Position numbers and translations under genes: made by a program. A stretch of 64,000 nt of DNA from NCBI RefSeq assembly GCF_013466605.1, contig NZ_CP059162.1, positions 434,001-498,000 on the forward strand, written 5' to 3'. The notes under the pieces were generated by a model. That model worked only from the letters and a program-made list of their open reading frames with translations. It was not told where the DNA came from and made no database searches. Positions 54,701 through 64,000 of the stretch are shown one piece after another. Origin of the DNA: Pseudomonas chlororaphis subsp. aurantiaca. GTDB taxonomy: Bacteria > Pseudomonadota > Gammaproteobacteria > Pseudomonadales > Pseudomonadaceae. Each line of letters starts with the position of its first letter. The first letter of the stretch is position 1.

Positions 54701-56380
54701 TTAACGTTCATGGACATAAGTACCCGGCGCCGCCTCGGCCGCTGGATACGCCTTGTTGCCGAGAATGCTCGGCGTCTTTTTCAGTTTGCCCGAGCGCTCC
54801 GCCTGCCAGGCCTGCCAGTGCAGCCACCAGGAGTCAGTGTGCTTGGTCGAGTTTTCCTGCCAGTCGTCGGCGCTGGGCGGCATCTCTTCGCTGGTCATGT
54901 AGCGCGACTTGGGGTTGCCTGGCGGGTTGAGGATACTCTGGATATGCCCGCTGCTGGAAAGGACGAATTCGACCTTGCCGCCGAACAGTTGGGCCGACTT
55001 GTAGCAGGACTTCCACGGGGTGATGTGGTCGTTGGTGCCGGCCAGGGAGAAGATGTCGGCGGTGACCTGTTTCAGGTCGATCGGCGTACCGCACACTTCC
55101 AGTGCGTTGGGGCGGATCAGTGGATTGTTTTTGAACATTTCGATCAGGTCGCCGTGGAAGGCCGCGGGCAACCGGGTGGTGTCGTTGTTCCAGAACAGGA
55201 TATCGAACACCGGTGGCTCGTTGCCCAGCAGGTAGTTGTTCACCCAGTAGTTCCAGATCAGGTCGTTGGGCCGCATCCAGGCGAAGACCTTGGCCATGTC
55301 GCGGCCTTCCAGCACGCCAGCCTGATAAGAGTGACGCTTGGCGGCTTCCAGGGTCTGCTCGTCGACGAACAGCGCCACCTGTGTATCGAGGGTGGTATCG
55401 AGCACGCTGACCAGCAGGGTCAAGGCATTGACCTTCTTCTCGCCCAGGGCCGCGTAGTGCCCCAGCAGCGCGGTGCAGGTGATGCCGCCGGAGCAGGCAC
55501 CGAGCATGTTCACATCCTTGCTGCCGGTGATGGCGGTGACCACGTCGACCGCTTCTTTCAGCGCTTCGATGTAGGTCGACAGGCCCCACTCGCGCTGCGC
55601 CTTGGTCGGGTTGCGCCAACTGACGATAAAGGTCTGCAAGCCGTTGCGCAGACAGAAGCGCGCCAGGCTCTTGTCCGGGCTGAGATCGAAGACATAGAAC
55701 TTGTTGATCTGTGGCGGGACCACCAGCAGCGGGCGCTCGTGCACCTGCTCGGTCACCGGGCGGTACTGGATCAGCTCCAGCACGTCGTTGCGAAACACCA
55801 CCGCGCCTTCACTGGTGCCCAGGTTCTTGCCGATCTCGAAGGCGTCCATGTTGACCTGGCTCGGCATGCCGCCGTTGTGCACCAGGTCCTTGGCCAGATG
55901 GGAGAGGCCATCGAGCAGGCTTTTGCCGCCGGTCTCGAAGAAGCGTTTGACCGCCGCGGGGTTGGCGGCGGTGTTGGTCGGCGCCATGGCTTCGGTCATC
56001 AGGTTGATGACGAAGTGGCCGCGACTGATGTCCTGTTCGGAGAGGTTGCTGTGGCCGATCCAGTCGTGAAGCTCCTTGCGCCACGCCAGGTAGGTTTGCA
56101 GATAACGCTTGTACAGCGGGTTCTGGCTCCAGGCCGGATCGTTGAAGCGACGGTCATCGCTCTCCGGTTGCAGCGTCGATTTGCCGAACATCACGTTCTT
56201 CAGTTCGACGCCGAAATGGGCCACATGTTTGGCGCTGTGCAGCGGTTGTTTGATGGCCTGGGTCAGCACCATTCGAGCAGAGGTAAGCAGATCTTTCCGA
56301 CGTAAACCGATGACAGGATTCAGGCCCAGAGTGTTTTCCGAGGCTTGGCGTTTCAGGTCATCGTTATTCTTGTTACTCAT
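54701..56380 (-). CDS. phaC1: Class II PHA synthase PhaC1
   Basis: PhaC1 is the main medium-chain-length PHA synthase. The 559-residue protein carries the lipase-like box GACSGG with nucleophile Cys296, and the Asp and His of the triad in LAGTNDHITPWK and SGHIQSILNPP. The start ATG at 56380 follows GGAG at eight bases. It is the first gene of phaC1-phaZ-phaC2-phaD. A sigma-54-type element and a palindrome lie 115-140 bases upstream, fitting regulation by carbon/nitrogen status and by a local regulator. Confidence 0.98.
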   Translation of the reverse strand: MSNKNNDDLKRQASENTLGLNPVIGLRRKDLLTSARMVLTQAIKQPLHSAKHVAHFGVELKNVMFGKSTLQPESDDRRFNDPAWSQNPLYKRYLQTYLAWRKELHDWIGHSNLSEQDISRGHFVINLMTEAMAPTNTAANPAAVKRFFETGGKSLLDGLSHLAKDLVHNGGMPSQVNMDAFEIGKNLGTSEGAVVFRNDVLELIQYRPVTEQVHERPLLVVPPQINKFYVFDLSPDKSLARFCLRNGLQTFIVSWRNPTKAQREWGLSTYIEALKEAVDVVTAITGSKDVNMLGACSGGITCTALLGHYAALGEKKVNALTLLVSVLDTTLDTQVALFVDEQTLEAAKRHSYQAGVLEGRDMAKVFAWMRPNDLIWNYWVNNYLLGNEPPVFDILFWNNDTTRLPAAFHGDLIEMFKNNPLIRPNALEVCGTPIDLKQVTADIFSLAGTNDHITPWKSCYKSAQLFGGKVEFVLSSSGHIQSILNPPGNPKSRYMTSEEMPPSADDWQENSTKHTDSWWLHWQAWQAERSGKLKKTPSILGNKAYPAAEAAPGTYVHER

Positions 56381-56491
56381 CTACGACGCTCCATTGTCCT
56401 GAGACGAGTACCGGACCTGCTGTGTAGTCACACAGCAAAGATGCCAGGTACTACTGCTCGGGTGACCGTTGATTCTGCATTACTACTTTTT

Positions 56492-56504
56492 TGTTCAGAG
56501 AACA
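56492..56504. promoter_or_regulatory. Palindrome over the predicted phaC1 transcription start
   Basis: TGTTCAGAGAACA has perfect five-base arms and a three-base centre. It overlaps the start (about 56495) predicted from the adjacent sigma-54 element. Its placement suits a regulator such as PhaD, but I cannot confirm PhaD specificity. Confidence 0.45.
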
Positions 56505-56505
56505 C

Positions 56506-56521
56506 TGCAGGGAACTTGCCA
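56506..56521 (-). promoter_or_regulatory. Sigma-54-type promoter of phaC1
   Basis: On the minus strand the sequence is TGGCAAGTTCCCTGCA, matching TGGCA-N6-YTGCA with GG and GC at correct spacing. A -24/-12 promoter upstream of phaC1 was described in P. aeruginosa, which supports the reading. The leader to the phaC1 ATG would be about 115 bases. Confidence 0.65.
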
Positions 56522-56560
56522 GCTCCATTGGTTACCCGAGTTTAATTTTTTTCGCAAGCA

Positions 56561-56575
56561 GGCCAATCGTTGGCC
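56561..56575. promoter_or_regulatory. Perfect palindrome in the DUF971-phaC1 gap
   Basis: GGCCAA-TCG-TTGGCC lies 40 bases upstream of the phaC1 sigma-54 element and about 65 bases after the DUF971 stop. It may be the end of the DUF971 transcript or a regulator site. The remainder of 56381-56638 shows no gene. Confidence 0.4.
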
Positions 56576-56638
56576 ATGCAGCCCAGCATTCAAACAGATG
56601 AATCTAGAAAATGCCCTCTAAAGCGTCAGAGGTCTGAT

Positions 56639-57019
56639 CTAGAGCATCAGCTTGACGATGGACTCATTCGGGTCGCGGGACTTTCCGGCGGCTTGAAGTT
56701 CGGCAAGATAATCCTTCCACAGATCGTCCTGGCGCACCGCCAACTGGTACAGGTAGTCCCAGGTGAACAGGCCGCTGTCATGCCCGTCGTCGAAGGTCAA
56801 TTTCAGTGCGTACTGGCCCGCCGGTTCGACCTTGGTCAGGCCGACGTCGATCTTGCCAAATTGCAGGATGGGTTTGCCGTGGCCCTGGACCTCGGCGGAG
56901 GGGGAGTGCACCCGCAGGAATTCGGCGGGCAGGTGATAGACCTCGTCTGGCGCATAGGTCAGCGTCAGGGTCCTCGAGGCTTTGTGCAGGTTGATGGCGG
57001 TGGGAAGTCGAGTGGTCAT
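56639..57019 (-). CDS. DUF971 domain protein
   Basis: A 126-residue protein containing the DUF971 fold (also found at the N-terminus of gamma-butyrobetaine hydroxylase): PTAINLHKASRTLTLTYAPD, YHLPAEFLRVHSPSAE, FGKIDVGLTKVEPAGQYALK then LTFDDGHDSGLFTWDYL. The GLFTWDYL end of the domain is diagnostic. Such stand-alone proteins are often encoded near Fe-S assembly or hslVU genes; no reaction is known. Translation starts at ATG 57019; an earlier in-frame start is 9 codons upstream but adds nothing recognisable. It lies downstream of hslVU and is read in the same direction. Confidence 0.88.
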   Translation of the reverse strand: MTTRLPTAINLHKASRTLTLTYAPDEVYHLPAEFLRVHSPSAEVQGHGKPILQFGKIDVGLTKVEPAGQYALKLTFDDGHDSGLFTWDYLYQLAVRQDDLWKDYLAELQAAGKSRDPNESIVKLML

Positions 57020-57050
57020 GGGGCAGCCTGCGGTCCGTCTGTACAAGGAA

Positions 57051-57086
57051 TCCCCGCGGCGGCGAGCTTGCTCGCTACTGCGGGGA
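57051..57086. terminator. Nested hairpin after hslU
   Basis: TCCCCGC (57051-57057) and GCGGGGA (57080-57086) enclose GCGAGC/GCTCGC (inner stem). It lies just after the hslU stop at 57095 on the minus strand and before the DUF971 gene. No T-run, so it could be a 3' stabiliser or a degenerate REP. Confidence 0.5.
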
Positions 57087-57094
57087 CGTGCTCG

Positions 57095-58435
<1,341 letters not shown>

Positions 58436-58492
58436 AGTAATTGGCGGTCCTCAAGCAAGAATGAATGCCGTGGCGCGATGGCCGAAACAGGC

Positions 58493-59023
58493 TTATTCCG
58501 CGAGATCCTGCTCCTCAATGGTCTGGGTGTGGTTGGTGAAAACGCAGATGTCGCCGGCGATGCCCAAGGCGGTTTCGACGATTTCGCGGGCCGACAGGTC
58601 GGTTTTCTTCAGCAGGGCGCTGGCCGCGGCCTGGGCATAGGCGCCGCCGGAGCCCATGGCGATCAGGCCGTCTTCCGGCTCGACCACGTCACCGTTGCCG
58701 GTGATGATCAAGGAAGCGTCCTTGTTGGCGACCGCGAGCATGGCTTCGAGGCGGCTGAGGGAGCGGTCGGTGCGCCATTCCTTGGCCAGTTCGACGGCGG
58801 CGCGCACCAGGTGCCCCTGATGTTTCTCAAGCTGGCCTTCGAAACGTTCGAACAGGGTGAAGGCGTCAGCCGTGGCCCCGGCAAAGCCGGCGATAACCTG
58901 GCCGTGATACAGGCGACGAACCTTTTTCGCGTTGCCTTTCATCACGGTGTTGCCGAGGGAAACCTGGCCGTCGCCGCCCATGACGACTTTGCCGTGGCGG
59001 CGGACTGAAACGATGGTGGTCAA
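58493..59023 (-). CDS. hslV: HslUV protease peptidase subunit HslV
   Basis: HslV is the threonine peptidase core of the bacterial proteasome-like complex. The 176-residue protein starts TTG-ACC-ACC, so the mature N-terminus after Met removal is Thr, the catalytic nucleophile ([20 protein letters not shown]). GGAG lies eight bases before this TTG. The upstream in-frame GTG at 59038 would bury the nucleophile behind extra residues, so TTG at 59023 is the functionally required start. Lys and Gly of GDGQVSLGN and the later [11 protein letters not shown] segment are conserved. Confidence 0.96.
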   Translation of the reverse strand: MTTIVSVRRHGKVVMGGDGQVSLGNTVMKGNAKKVRRLYHGQVIAGFAGATADAFTLFERFEGQLEKHQGHLVRAAVELAKEWRTDRSLSRLEAMLAVANKDASLIITGNGDVVEPEDGLIAMGSGGAYAQAAASALLKKTDLSAREIVETALGIAGDICVFTNHTQTIEEQDLAE

Positions 59024-59162
59024 GGGGAGAGTCTCCACGCTGCGGGGCGAAAATGCCCTGATGGAGACTCATATGGGGGTGGCGTGGGGTTTTTCAACTG
59101 CGGCGGGGGTTGTGGGACGAGCGGTATTTCCTGGCGGGAGAGCGGGCGCCAGGGAGGACGCC

Positions 59163-59213
59163 TCGCGGGCAAGCCTCGCTCCTGCAGGGTGCGGAACGGG
59201 CTTGCTCGCGATC
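59163..59213. repeat. Family B palindromic repeat, copy B4
   Basis: TCGCGGGCAAGCCTCGCTCC then TGCAG, followed by GGGCTTGCTCGCGAT. It stands between the SPOR protein gene stop and hslV, in the 197-base gap that otherwise contains only the hslV leader. Confidence 0.75.
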
Positions 59214-59220
59214 GGCCGTC

Positions 59221-59940
59221 TTAGCGGCTCTGGCGCTGTTGTAACAGCAGGTTGCTGAAGCCGGCGCCGGCCAGTTGCTTCTGCGCGGTGGTCAGCTGTT
59301 CGCGGTTGCTGAACGGGCCCACCAGTACGCGGTACCAAGTCTCGTCCTTGACGGTGCCGGACTCGACGGACACCGATTGCCCCAAGAGGATGATCTGTGC
59401 GCGGACCTTGTCGGCATCGGTCTGCTTGCGGAACGAACCGGCCTGCAGGAAGAACTTGGTCACCGGTGCGGCCTTCGCCACCTGCGCCACGGGTGGGGCA
59501 GGTGGCGGGGTGATGCCGGCCAGGGCGGCCTGGGCGCGCGCGGTGTCGATCTTCGCCGCTTCCGCCGGGGTTACCGGGGTGGTCGGAACCACTGGCGCGG
59601 TCTGCGGCGTCGGCAGGGTTTTTTCCGGCACCGCTTCCGGCGGCACTATCACCTCCGATTCCGGCAGCAGGGTATAGAAGTCGTACTTCGGCTTCACCGG
59701 TTGCTGCGGGCTCGGCGGGGTCTTGTTGGCCTCGGCGATCTTGGTGGTTTTCTGTTGTTCCAGCCGCTCGCGCTTGACGCTGTCCCCGCCCTTGCCTGGC
59801 TCCAGCTTCATCAGGAACACGATGAAGGCGCCCACGGCCAGGCCGATGGCCATCCACAACCAACCCGGGATCGGTTGCTTTGCAGGAGCTTGGTAACGGC
59901 TGGCGCCACGCTTGGGTGCAGGTTTTTTCTTGGCAGCCAA
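59221..59940 (-). CDS. SPOR-domain cell-division protein, FtsN-like
   Basis: A 239-residue bitopic membrane protein: a basic cytoplasmic N-terminus (AAKKKPAPKRGASRYQAP), a single membrane helix (IPGWLWMAIGLAVGAFIVFL, about residues 24-43), a Pro/Thr/Ala-rich periplasmic linker and a C-terminal SPOR domain (about 163-233, KFFLQAGSFRKQTDADKVRA ... WYRVLVGPFSNREQLTTAQ) that binds denuded septal peptidoglycan. The layout is that of FtsN. Translation begins with TTG at 59940, one base after the argS stop, with GGAG ten bases upstream. The argS-ftsN-hslV-hslU order is common in gammaproteobacteria. Confidence 0.9.
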   Translation of the reverse strand: MAAKKKPAPKRGASRYQAPAKQPIPGWLWMAIGLAVGAFIVFLMKLEPGKGGDSVKRERLEQQKTTKIAEANKTPPSPQQPVKPKYDFYTLLPESEVIVPPEAVPEKTLPTPQTAPVVPTTPVTPAEAAKIDTARAQAALAGITPPPAPPVAQVAKAAPVTKFFLQAGSFRKQTDADKVRAQIILLGQSVSVESGTVKDETWYRVLVGPFSNREQLTTAQKQLAGAGFSNLLLQQRQSR

Positions 59941-59941
59941 C

Positions 59942-61678
59942 TTACATTTGCTCCAGAACTTTCAGGCCCAGCAACTCCAGGCCTTGCTTGAGGGTACGAC
60001 GGGTCAGCTCGGTGAGGCGCAAGCGGCTCTGCATCTGCGTCGGCGATTCGGCACTGAGGATCGGGCAGTTCTCGTAGAAACTGGAGAACAGCCCGGCCAC
60101 GTCGTACAGGTAGGTGCACAGGATGTGCGGCGTACCCTTGTCGGCCACGTTGTTCAGTATTTCGCCGAACTGCGCCAGCTTGGCCGCCAGCTCCAGTTCC
60201 TGGGCGGCTTCCAGGTTGATCTGGCCCTGTACTTCGCTGAAGTCCTTGCCCAGCTTGCGGAACACACCGGCGGCGCGGGTGTAGGCGTACAGCAGGTAAG
60301 GCGCGGTGTTGCCTTCGAAGTTCAGCATCAGGTCGAAGTTGAAGCTGTAGTCGCTGGTGCGGTGCTTGGACAGGTCGGCATATTTCACCGAGTCGATGCC
60401 TACCACCTTGGCGATATTGCGCAGATCGGCTTCGGCCAGCTCCGGGTTCTTTTCCTTGACCAGGCTGTAGGCGCGCTCTTCGGCTTCGGTCAGCAGGTCG
60501 ATCAGCTTCACGGTGCCGCCGTCGCGGGTCTTGAATGGACGGCCGTCGGCGCCGTTCATGGTGCCGAAGCCCATGTGCTCCATTTCCATCGGGTGGGTCA
60601 CGAAGCCGGCCTTGCGGGCCACCGCGAACACTTGCTGGAAGTGCAGGGCCTGACGCTGGTCGACGAAGTACAGCGCACGGTCGGCCTTGAGCTTGCCGCT
60701 GCGGTAGCGCACGGCCGCCAGGTCGGTGGTGGCGTACAGGTAGCCGCCGTCGGCCTTGACGATGATCACCGGCAGCGGCTCGCCTTCGGCGTTCTTGAAC
60801 TCGTCGAGGAACACGCACTGGGCGCCGTTGCTCTCGACCAGCATGCCCTTGGCCTTGAGATCGTTGACCACGTTGATCAGGTCGTCGTTGTAGGCGCTTT
60901 CGCCCATCACGTCGGCCATCGTCAGCTTGACGTTCAGCAGTTCGTAGATCTTCTGGCAGTGGGACAGGGAGATGTCCTTGAACTTGGTCCACAGCTCCAG
61001 GCAGTCCGCATCACCGGCCTGCAGCTTGACCACCAGGCCGCGGGCACGGTCGGCGAACTCTTCGGATTCGTCGAAGCGCTGCTTGGCGGCACGGTAGAAG
61101 TTCTCCAGGTCCGACAGCTCGTCGCGGGTGTACGGGTTTTCCTGCAGGTAGGCCATCAGCATGCCGAACTGGGTGCCCCAGTCGCCCACGTGGTTCTGGC
61201 GAATCACGGTATCGCCGAGGAACTCCAGGACCCGCGCCACGCCGTCGCCAATGATGGTCGAGCGCAGGTGGCCGACGTGCATCTCCTTGGCCAGGTTCGG
61301 GGCCGACAGGTCGACCACCGTGCGCTGCAACGCGCCGGCCTTGCGCACGCCGAGGTGGGCATCGGCCAGGGCGGCGTCCAGGCGGGTGGCCAGGGCCTGG
61401 GTGTTCTGGAAGAAGTTGATGAAGCCGGGGCCGGCGATCTCGGCCTTGCTGACCTGCTCGTCGGCGGGCAGGGCGGCGATGATCTTTTCCGCCAGGTCGC
61501 GTGGTTTCATGCCGGCCGGCTTGGCCAGCATCATGGCGATGTTGCTGGCGAAGTCGCCGTGGGTCTTGTCGCGGGAGTTTTCTACCTGGATCGCCGGCGT
61601 CAGGCCTTCTGGCAACACACCTTCGGTGACGAGTTGGGTGATGGCTTGCTGGATGAGCTGGCGAATGGTGTCTTTCAT
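59942..61678 (-). CDS. argS: Arginine-tRNA ligase
   Basis: ArgS charges tRNA(Arg); like other arginyl-tRNA synthetases it requires tRNA for amino-acid activation. The 578-residue class I enzyme has the additional N-terminal domain, the HIGH-type motif [21 protein letters not shown], a DALR anticodon-binding C-terminal domain (RFNFDLML-type block [20 protein letters not shown]) and ends [16 protein letters not shown] 61678 ([13 protein letters not shown]) follows GAGAAG; an upstream in-frame TTG is unlikely. It precedes the FtsN-like gene by one base. Confidence 0.97.
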   Translation of the reverse strand: MKDTIRQLIQQAITQLVTEGVLPEGLTPAIQVENSRDKTHGDFASNIAMMLAKPAGMKPRDLAEKIIAALPADEQVSKAEIAGPGFINFFQNTQALATRLDAALADAHLGVRKAGALQRTVVDLSAPNLAKEMHVGHLRSTIIGDGVARVLEFLGDTVIRQNHVGDWGTQFGMLMAYLQENPYTRDELSDLENFYRAAKQRFDESEEFADRARGLVVKLQAGDADCLELWTKFKDISLSHCQKIYELLNVKLTMADVMGESAYNDDLINVVNDLKAKGMLVESNGAQCVFLDEFKNAEGEPLPVIIVKADGGYLYATTDLAAVRYRSGKLKADRALYFVDQRQALHFQQVFAVARKAGFVTHPMEMEHMGFGTMNGADGRPFKTRDGGTVKLIDLLTEAEERAYSLVKEKNPELAEADLRNIAKVVGIDSVKYADLSKHRTSDYSFNFDLMLNFEGNTAPYLLYAYTRAAGVFRKLGKDFSEVQGQINLEAAQELELAAKLAQFGEILNNVADKGTPHILCTYLYDVAGLFSSFYENCPILSAESPTQMQSRLRLTELTRRTLKQGLELLGLKVLEQM

Positions 61679-61810
61679 GGTCTTCTCTTTCAACCGCTGG
61701 CGCGGCGGCGCTTCGATGCGCAGGTGGAAAAACTGGGCATTATCCGTTGCGAAGACGGGCTTGCCAACTATAGCGGGCCGCTTGTGGATATGCGGTGGCT
61801 ATTCGGGCCA

Positions 61811-61837
61811 TCTCGCGGGCAAGCCTCGCTCCTGCAG
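61811..61837. repeat. Family B repeat, single unit, copy B5
   Basis: TCTCGCGGGCAAGCCTCGCT then CCTGCAG, one family B arm in the 192-base gap between priA and argS. The rest of this gap is featureless except for the argS leader. Confidence 0.75.
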
Positions 61838-61870
61838 AGACTCTGCTTGCCTGAGATGGCGGTTTTTCTA

Positions 61871-64000
61871 TCAATACAGGTCCACAGGGTCAACATCCAG
61901 CGACCAGCGTACCTGGCGCCCGCTGGGCATCTGCTCCAGGACCAGCAGCCAGTGGCTCAGCAGCTTGTGCAGCGGCGCCCGGGCATTGGCCTGCAACAGC
62001 AGTTGCGCGCGATAACGCCCGGCGCGGCGTTCCATGGGCGCCGGAACCGGCCCCAGCAACTCGATACCGCCGAGGTTCATCTGGGCCAGCAAACGCTCGG
62101 CTTCGCTGCAGGCTTCGTCGAGGAACCCTTCGGCTTGCCCCGGCTTGTGCGCCTCGGCGCGCAGTAGGGCCAGATGGGCGAACGGTGGCAGGCCGGCGGC
62201 GCGGCGTTCGCTCAAGGCCTGTTCGGCAAAGGCGAAGTAACCCTGTTCGGTCAGTTGCACCAGCAGCGGGTGGTCGGCCAGGTGGGTCTGGATGATCACC
62301 TTGCCCGGCTCCTCGGCCCGTCCGGCCCGGCCAGCCACCTGGACGATCAACTGCGCCATGCGTTCGCTGGCGCGGAAGTCGCCGGAGAACAGGCCGCCGT
62401 CGGCATCGAGGATCGAGACCAGGGTCACCCGTGGGAAGTGGTGCCCCTTGGCGAGCATCTGGGTGCCCACGAGGATGCAGGGCTGGCCCTTCTGGATAGT
62501 GGCGAACAACTGGTTCATCGCGTCCTTGCGCGAGGTGCTGTCGCGGTCGACTCGCAGTACCGGGTAGTCCGGGAACAGGATCGCCAGCCGCTCCTCGGCG
62601 CGCTCGGTGCCGGCGCCGACCGGGCGCAGGTCGACCTTGCCGCATTTCGGGCAATGCCGCGGTACGCGCTCGGAGTGGCCGCAGTGGTGGCAGCGCAGCT
62701 CGCCGTAGCGCTGGTGCACGGTCATCCGCGCGTCGCAGCGTTCGCACTCGGACATCCAGCCGCAGTCATGGCACAGCAGGGTCGGCGCGAAGCCGCGGCG
62801 ATTGAGGAACACCAGCACCTGCTGGCCTGCCGCCAGGGTCTGGCCGATGGCTTGTTGCATGGGGCCGGAAATGCCACTGTCCAGCGGCCGGCTCTTCACG
62901 TCCAGGCGCAGGAAGCGTGGCTGTTTGGCGCCGCCAGCCCGCTCGTTCAGGCGCAACAGGCCATAGCGACCGGTGTAGGCGTTGTGCAGGCTTTCCATCG
63001 ATGGGGTGGCGGAGCCCAGCACGATAGGGATGTTTTCCTGGCGGGCACGGACCAGGGCCAGGTCGCGGGCGTGGTAGCGCAGGCCTTCCTGCTGTTTATA
63101 GGAGCCGTCGTGTTCTTCATCGATGATGATCAGCCCGGGGTTTTTCATCGGCGTGAACAGCGCCGAGCGGGTGCCGATAATAATGTCGGCCTCGCCGTCG
63201 CGGGCCGCCAGCCAGGCATCCAGGCGCTCGCGGTCGTTGACCGCCGAGTGCAGCAGGGCGATGCGCGCGTTGAAGCGTTGCTCGAAGCGCGCCAGGGTCT
63301 GCGGCCCGAGGTTGATCTCCGGGATCAGCACCAGCGCCTGCTTGCCGGCTTCCAGGGTTTCGCGGATCAGTTGCAGATAAACTTCGGTCTTGCCGCTGCC
63401 GGTGACCCCGGCCAGCAGGAAGGCGTGATAGCTGTCGAAACCGGAGCGGATAGCCTCATAGGCGGCGCGCTGTTCGCTGTTGAGCGGCAGTTCCGGCTGG
63501 GCCAGCCAATGTTCGTGGCGTTCGCCCGGGGCATGCCGACGGACTTCCACCTGCACCAGGTCCTTGGCCAGCAGCAGATCCAGGCTGTCCTTGCTCAGCA
63601 TCAGTTTGCTCAGCAATTGGTGGGCGACGCCATGAGGATGCTGGGCCAGGGTCGCCAGGGCTTCGCGCTGGCGCGGGGCGCGGGCGATGCGTGGGTCGTC
63701 GAGGCTGGCGCCGGGGCTGACCGACCAGAAGCGTTCCTGCCGGGCCTCGGCCGGCTCGCCCTGGCGCAGCAGGACCGGCAGCGCCCAGCTCAGGGTGTCG
63801 CCGAGGCTGTGCTGGTAATACTGCGCGGTCCACAGGCACAGCTTGAACAGCGCGGGCGGCAGCGGTGGGGTGGCGTCCAGCAGGGCCAGTGCCGGTTTGA
63901 GTTTCTCGGCGGGGACTTCGCTGCTGTCCGTGACCTCGACCAGGATGCCGATCATTTCCCGGCGACCGAATGGCACTCGCAGGCGCATGCCCGGATGCAA
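61871..64000 (-). CDS. priA: Primosomal replication restart helicase PriA, 5' end cut by window edge
   Basis: PriA is a 3'-5' superfamily 2 helicase that reloads the replisome at stalled forks. About 709 residues are visible; the family is about 730-740, so only the extreme N-terminus lies outside. Visible are part of the 3' DNA-binding domain, Walker A GVTGSGKTEVYLQL, the DEEH box in IIIDEEHDGSYKQQEG, GSATPSMES, the zinc-binding cysteines in LLCHDCGWMSECERC and CHHCGHSERVPRHCPKCG, QMLAKGHHFP and the helicase motif VAGRAGR. It precedes argS in the same direction. Confidence 0.97.
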   Translation of the reverse strand: MHPGMRLRVPFGRREMIGILVEVTDSSEVPAEKLKPALALLDATPPLPPALFKLCLWTAQYYQHSLGDTLSWALPVLLRQGEPAEARQERFWSVSPGASLDDPRIARAPRQREALATLAQHPHGVAHQLLSKLMLSKDSLDLLLAKDLVQVEVRRHAPGERHEHWLAQPELPLNSEQRAAYEAIRSGFDSYHAFLLAGVTGSGKTEVYLQLIRETLEAGKQALVLIPEINLGPQTLARFEQRFNARIALLHSAVNDRERLDAWLAARDGEADIIIGTRSALFTPMKNPGLIIIDEEHDGSYKQQEGLRYHARDLALVRARQENIPIVLGSATPSMESLHNAYTGRYGLLRLNERAGGAKQPRFLRLDVKSRPLDSGISGPMQQAIGQTLAAGQQVLVFLNRRGFAPTLLCHDCGWMSECERCDARMTVHQRYGELRCHHCGHSERVPRHCPKCGKVDLRPVGAGTERAEERLAILFPDYPVLRVDRDSTSRKDAMNQLFATIQKGQPCILVGTQMLAKGHHFPRVTLVSILDADGGLFSGDFRASERMAQLIVQVAGRAGRAEEPGKVIIQTHLADHPLLVQLTEQGYFAFAEQALSERRAAGLPPFAHLALLRAEAHKPGQAEGFLDEACSEAERLLAQMNLGGIELLGPVPAPMERRAGRYRAQLLLQANARAPLHKLLSHWLLVLEQMPSGRQVRWSLDVDPVDLY

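Noticed and set aside
51956..56380. phaC1 and phaC2 as a recent tandem duplication
   Set aside because: The two synthases share motifs but have diverged throughout, and the C1-Z-C2-D order is general in mcl-PHA pseudomonads.

Overview
This is a stretch of core chromosome from a fluorescent Pseudomonas, most likely the P. fluorescens complex (P. protegens/P. chlororaphis type). The evidence is the high GC content, the full Pseudomonas-type hut cluster, the medium-chain-length PHA locus phaC1-phaZ-phaC2-phaD with divergent phaI-phaF, the hisIE-tatABC and ubiE-ubiJ-ubiB arrangements, and two families of short palindromic intergenic repeats (family A starts CCTGTAGCCGCTGCCG; family B contains GTAGGAGCGAGGCTTGCCCGCGA) of a kind I associate with this group. 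I see no phage genes, insertion sequences, tRNA, rRNA or CRISPR array. The species assignment is inference.

Layout. 1-7.3 kb: a truncated secreted MORN-like repeat protein, glnA (sigma-54 promoter), divergent thiI, typA and a cysteine-cluster protein. 7.6-11.9 kb: glgP, fbp and a DUF924 protein. 12.0-12.6 kb: a Phd/ParE-type toxin-antitoxin pair with a nested palindrome upstream. 12.7-15.7 kb: a PctA-like amino-acid chemoreceptor, a small lipoprotein and a lipocalin. 15.7-32.0 kb: the complete histidine utilization locus, hutF diverging from hutCD, then hutU-hutTu-hutXWV-hutH1-hutH2-hutTh-hutI-hutG, with HutC-type palindromes at both control regions and a sigma-54 element before hutU. 32.3-41.2 kb: pip-dtd, opgGH (osmoregulated periplasmic glucans) and a polar amino-acid ABC transporter. 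41.3-49.3 kb: a helical-bimodular chemoreceptor, then a long leftward gene series ubiE-ubiJ-ubiB-hisI-hisE-tatA-tatB-tatC-rsmE. 49.5-56.4 kb: the PHA locus. 56.6-64 kb: a DUF971 protein, hslVU, an FtsN-like SPOR protein, argS and priA (cut at the window edge).

How the genes work together. The hut genes import histidine or urocanate and take histidine by the five-step route: HutH, HutU, HutI, HutF (deiminase) and HutG, yielding glutamate, ammonia and formate. HutC is the local repressor; the sigma-54 promoter ties the operon to carbon/nitrogen enhancer-binding proteins, as does the sigma-54 promoter of glnA. The pha locus encodes two class II synthases, a depolymerase, a TetR-like regulator and two phasins for carbon storage granules.

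The most notable observation is HutH1 (25180-26703). It is full length and sits in the operon next to a normal histidase, but Tyr-Leu-Thr replaces the Ala-Ser-Gly triad that forms the MIO cofactor, so it cannot be a conventional ammonia-lyase. Other points are sigma-54 promoters at hutU and phaC1 whose predicted start sites are covered by palindromes, a 25-bp inverted repeat between phaC1 and phaZ, repeat elements inside the hut operon, and the nested palindrome at the toxin-antitoxin promoter.
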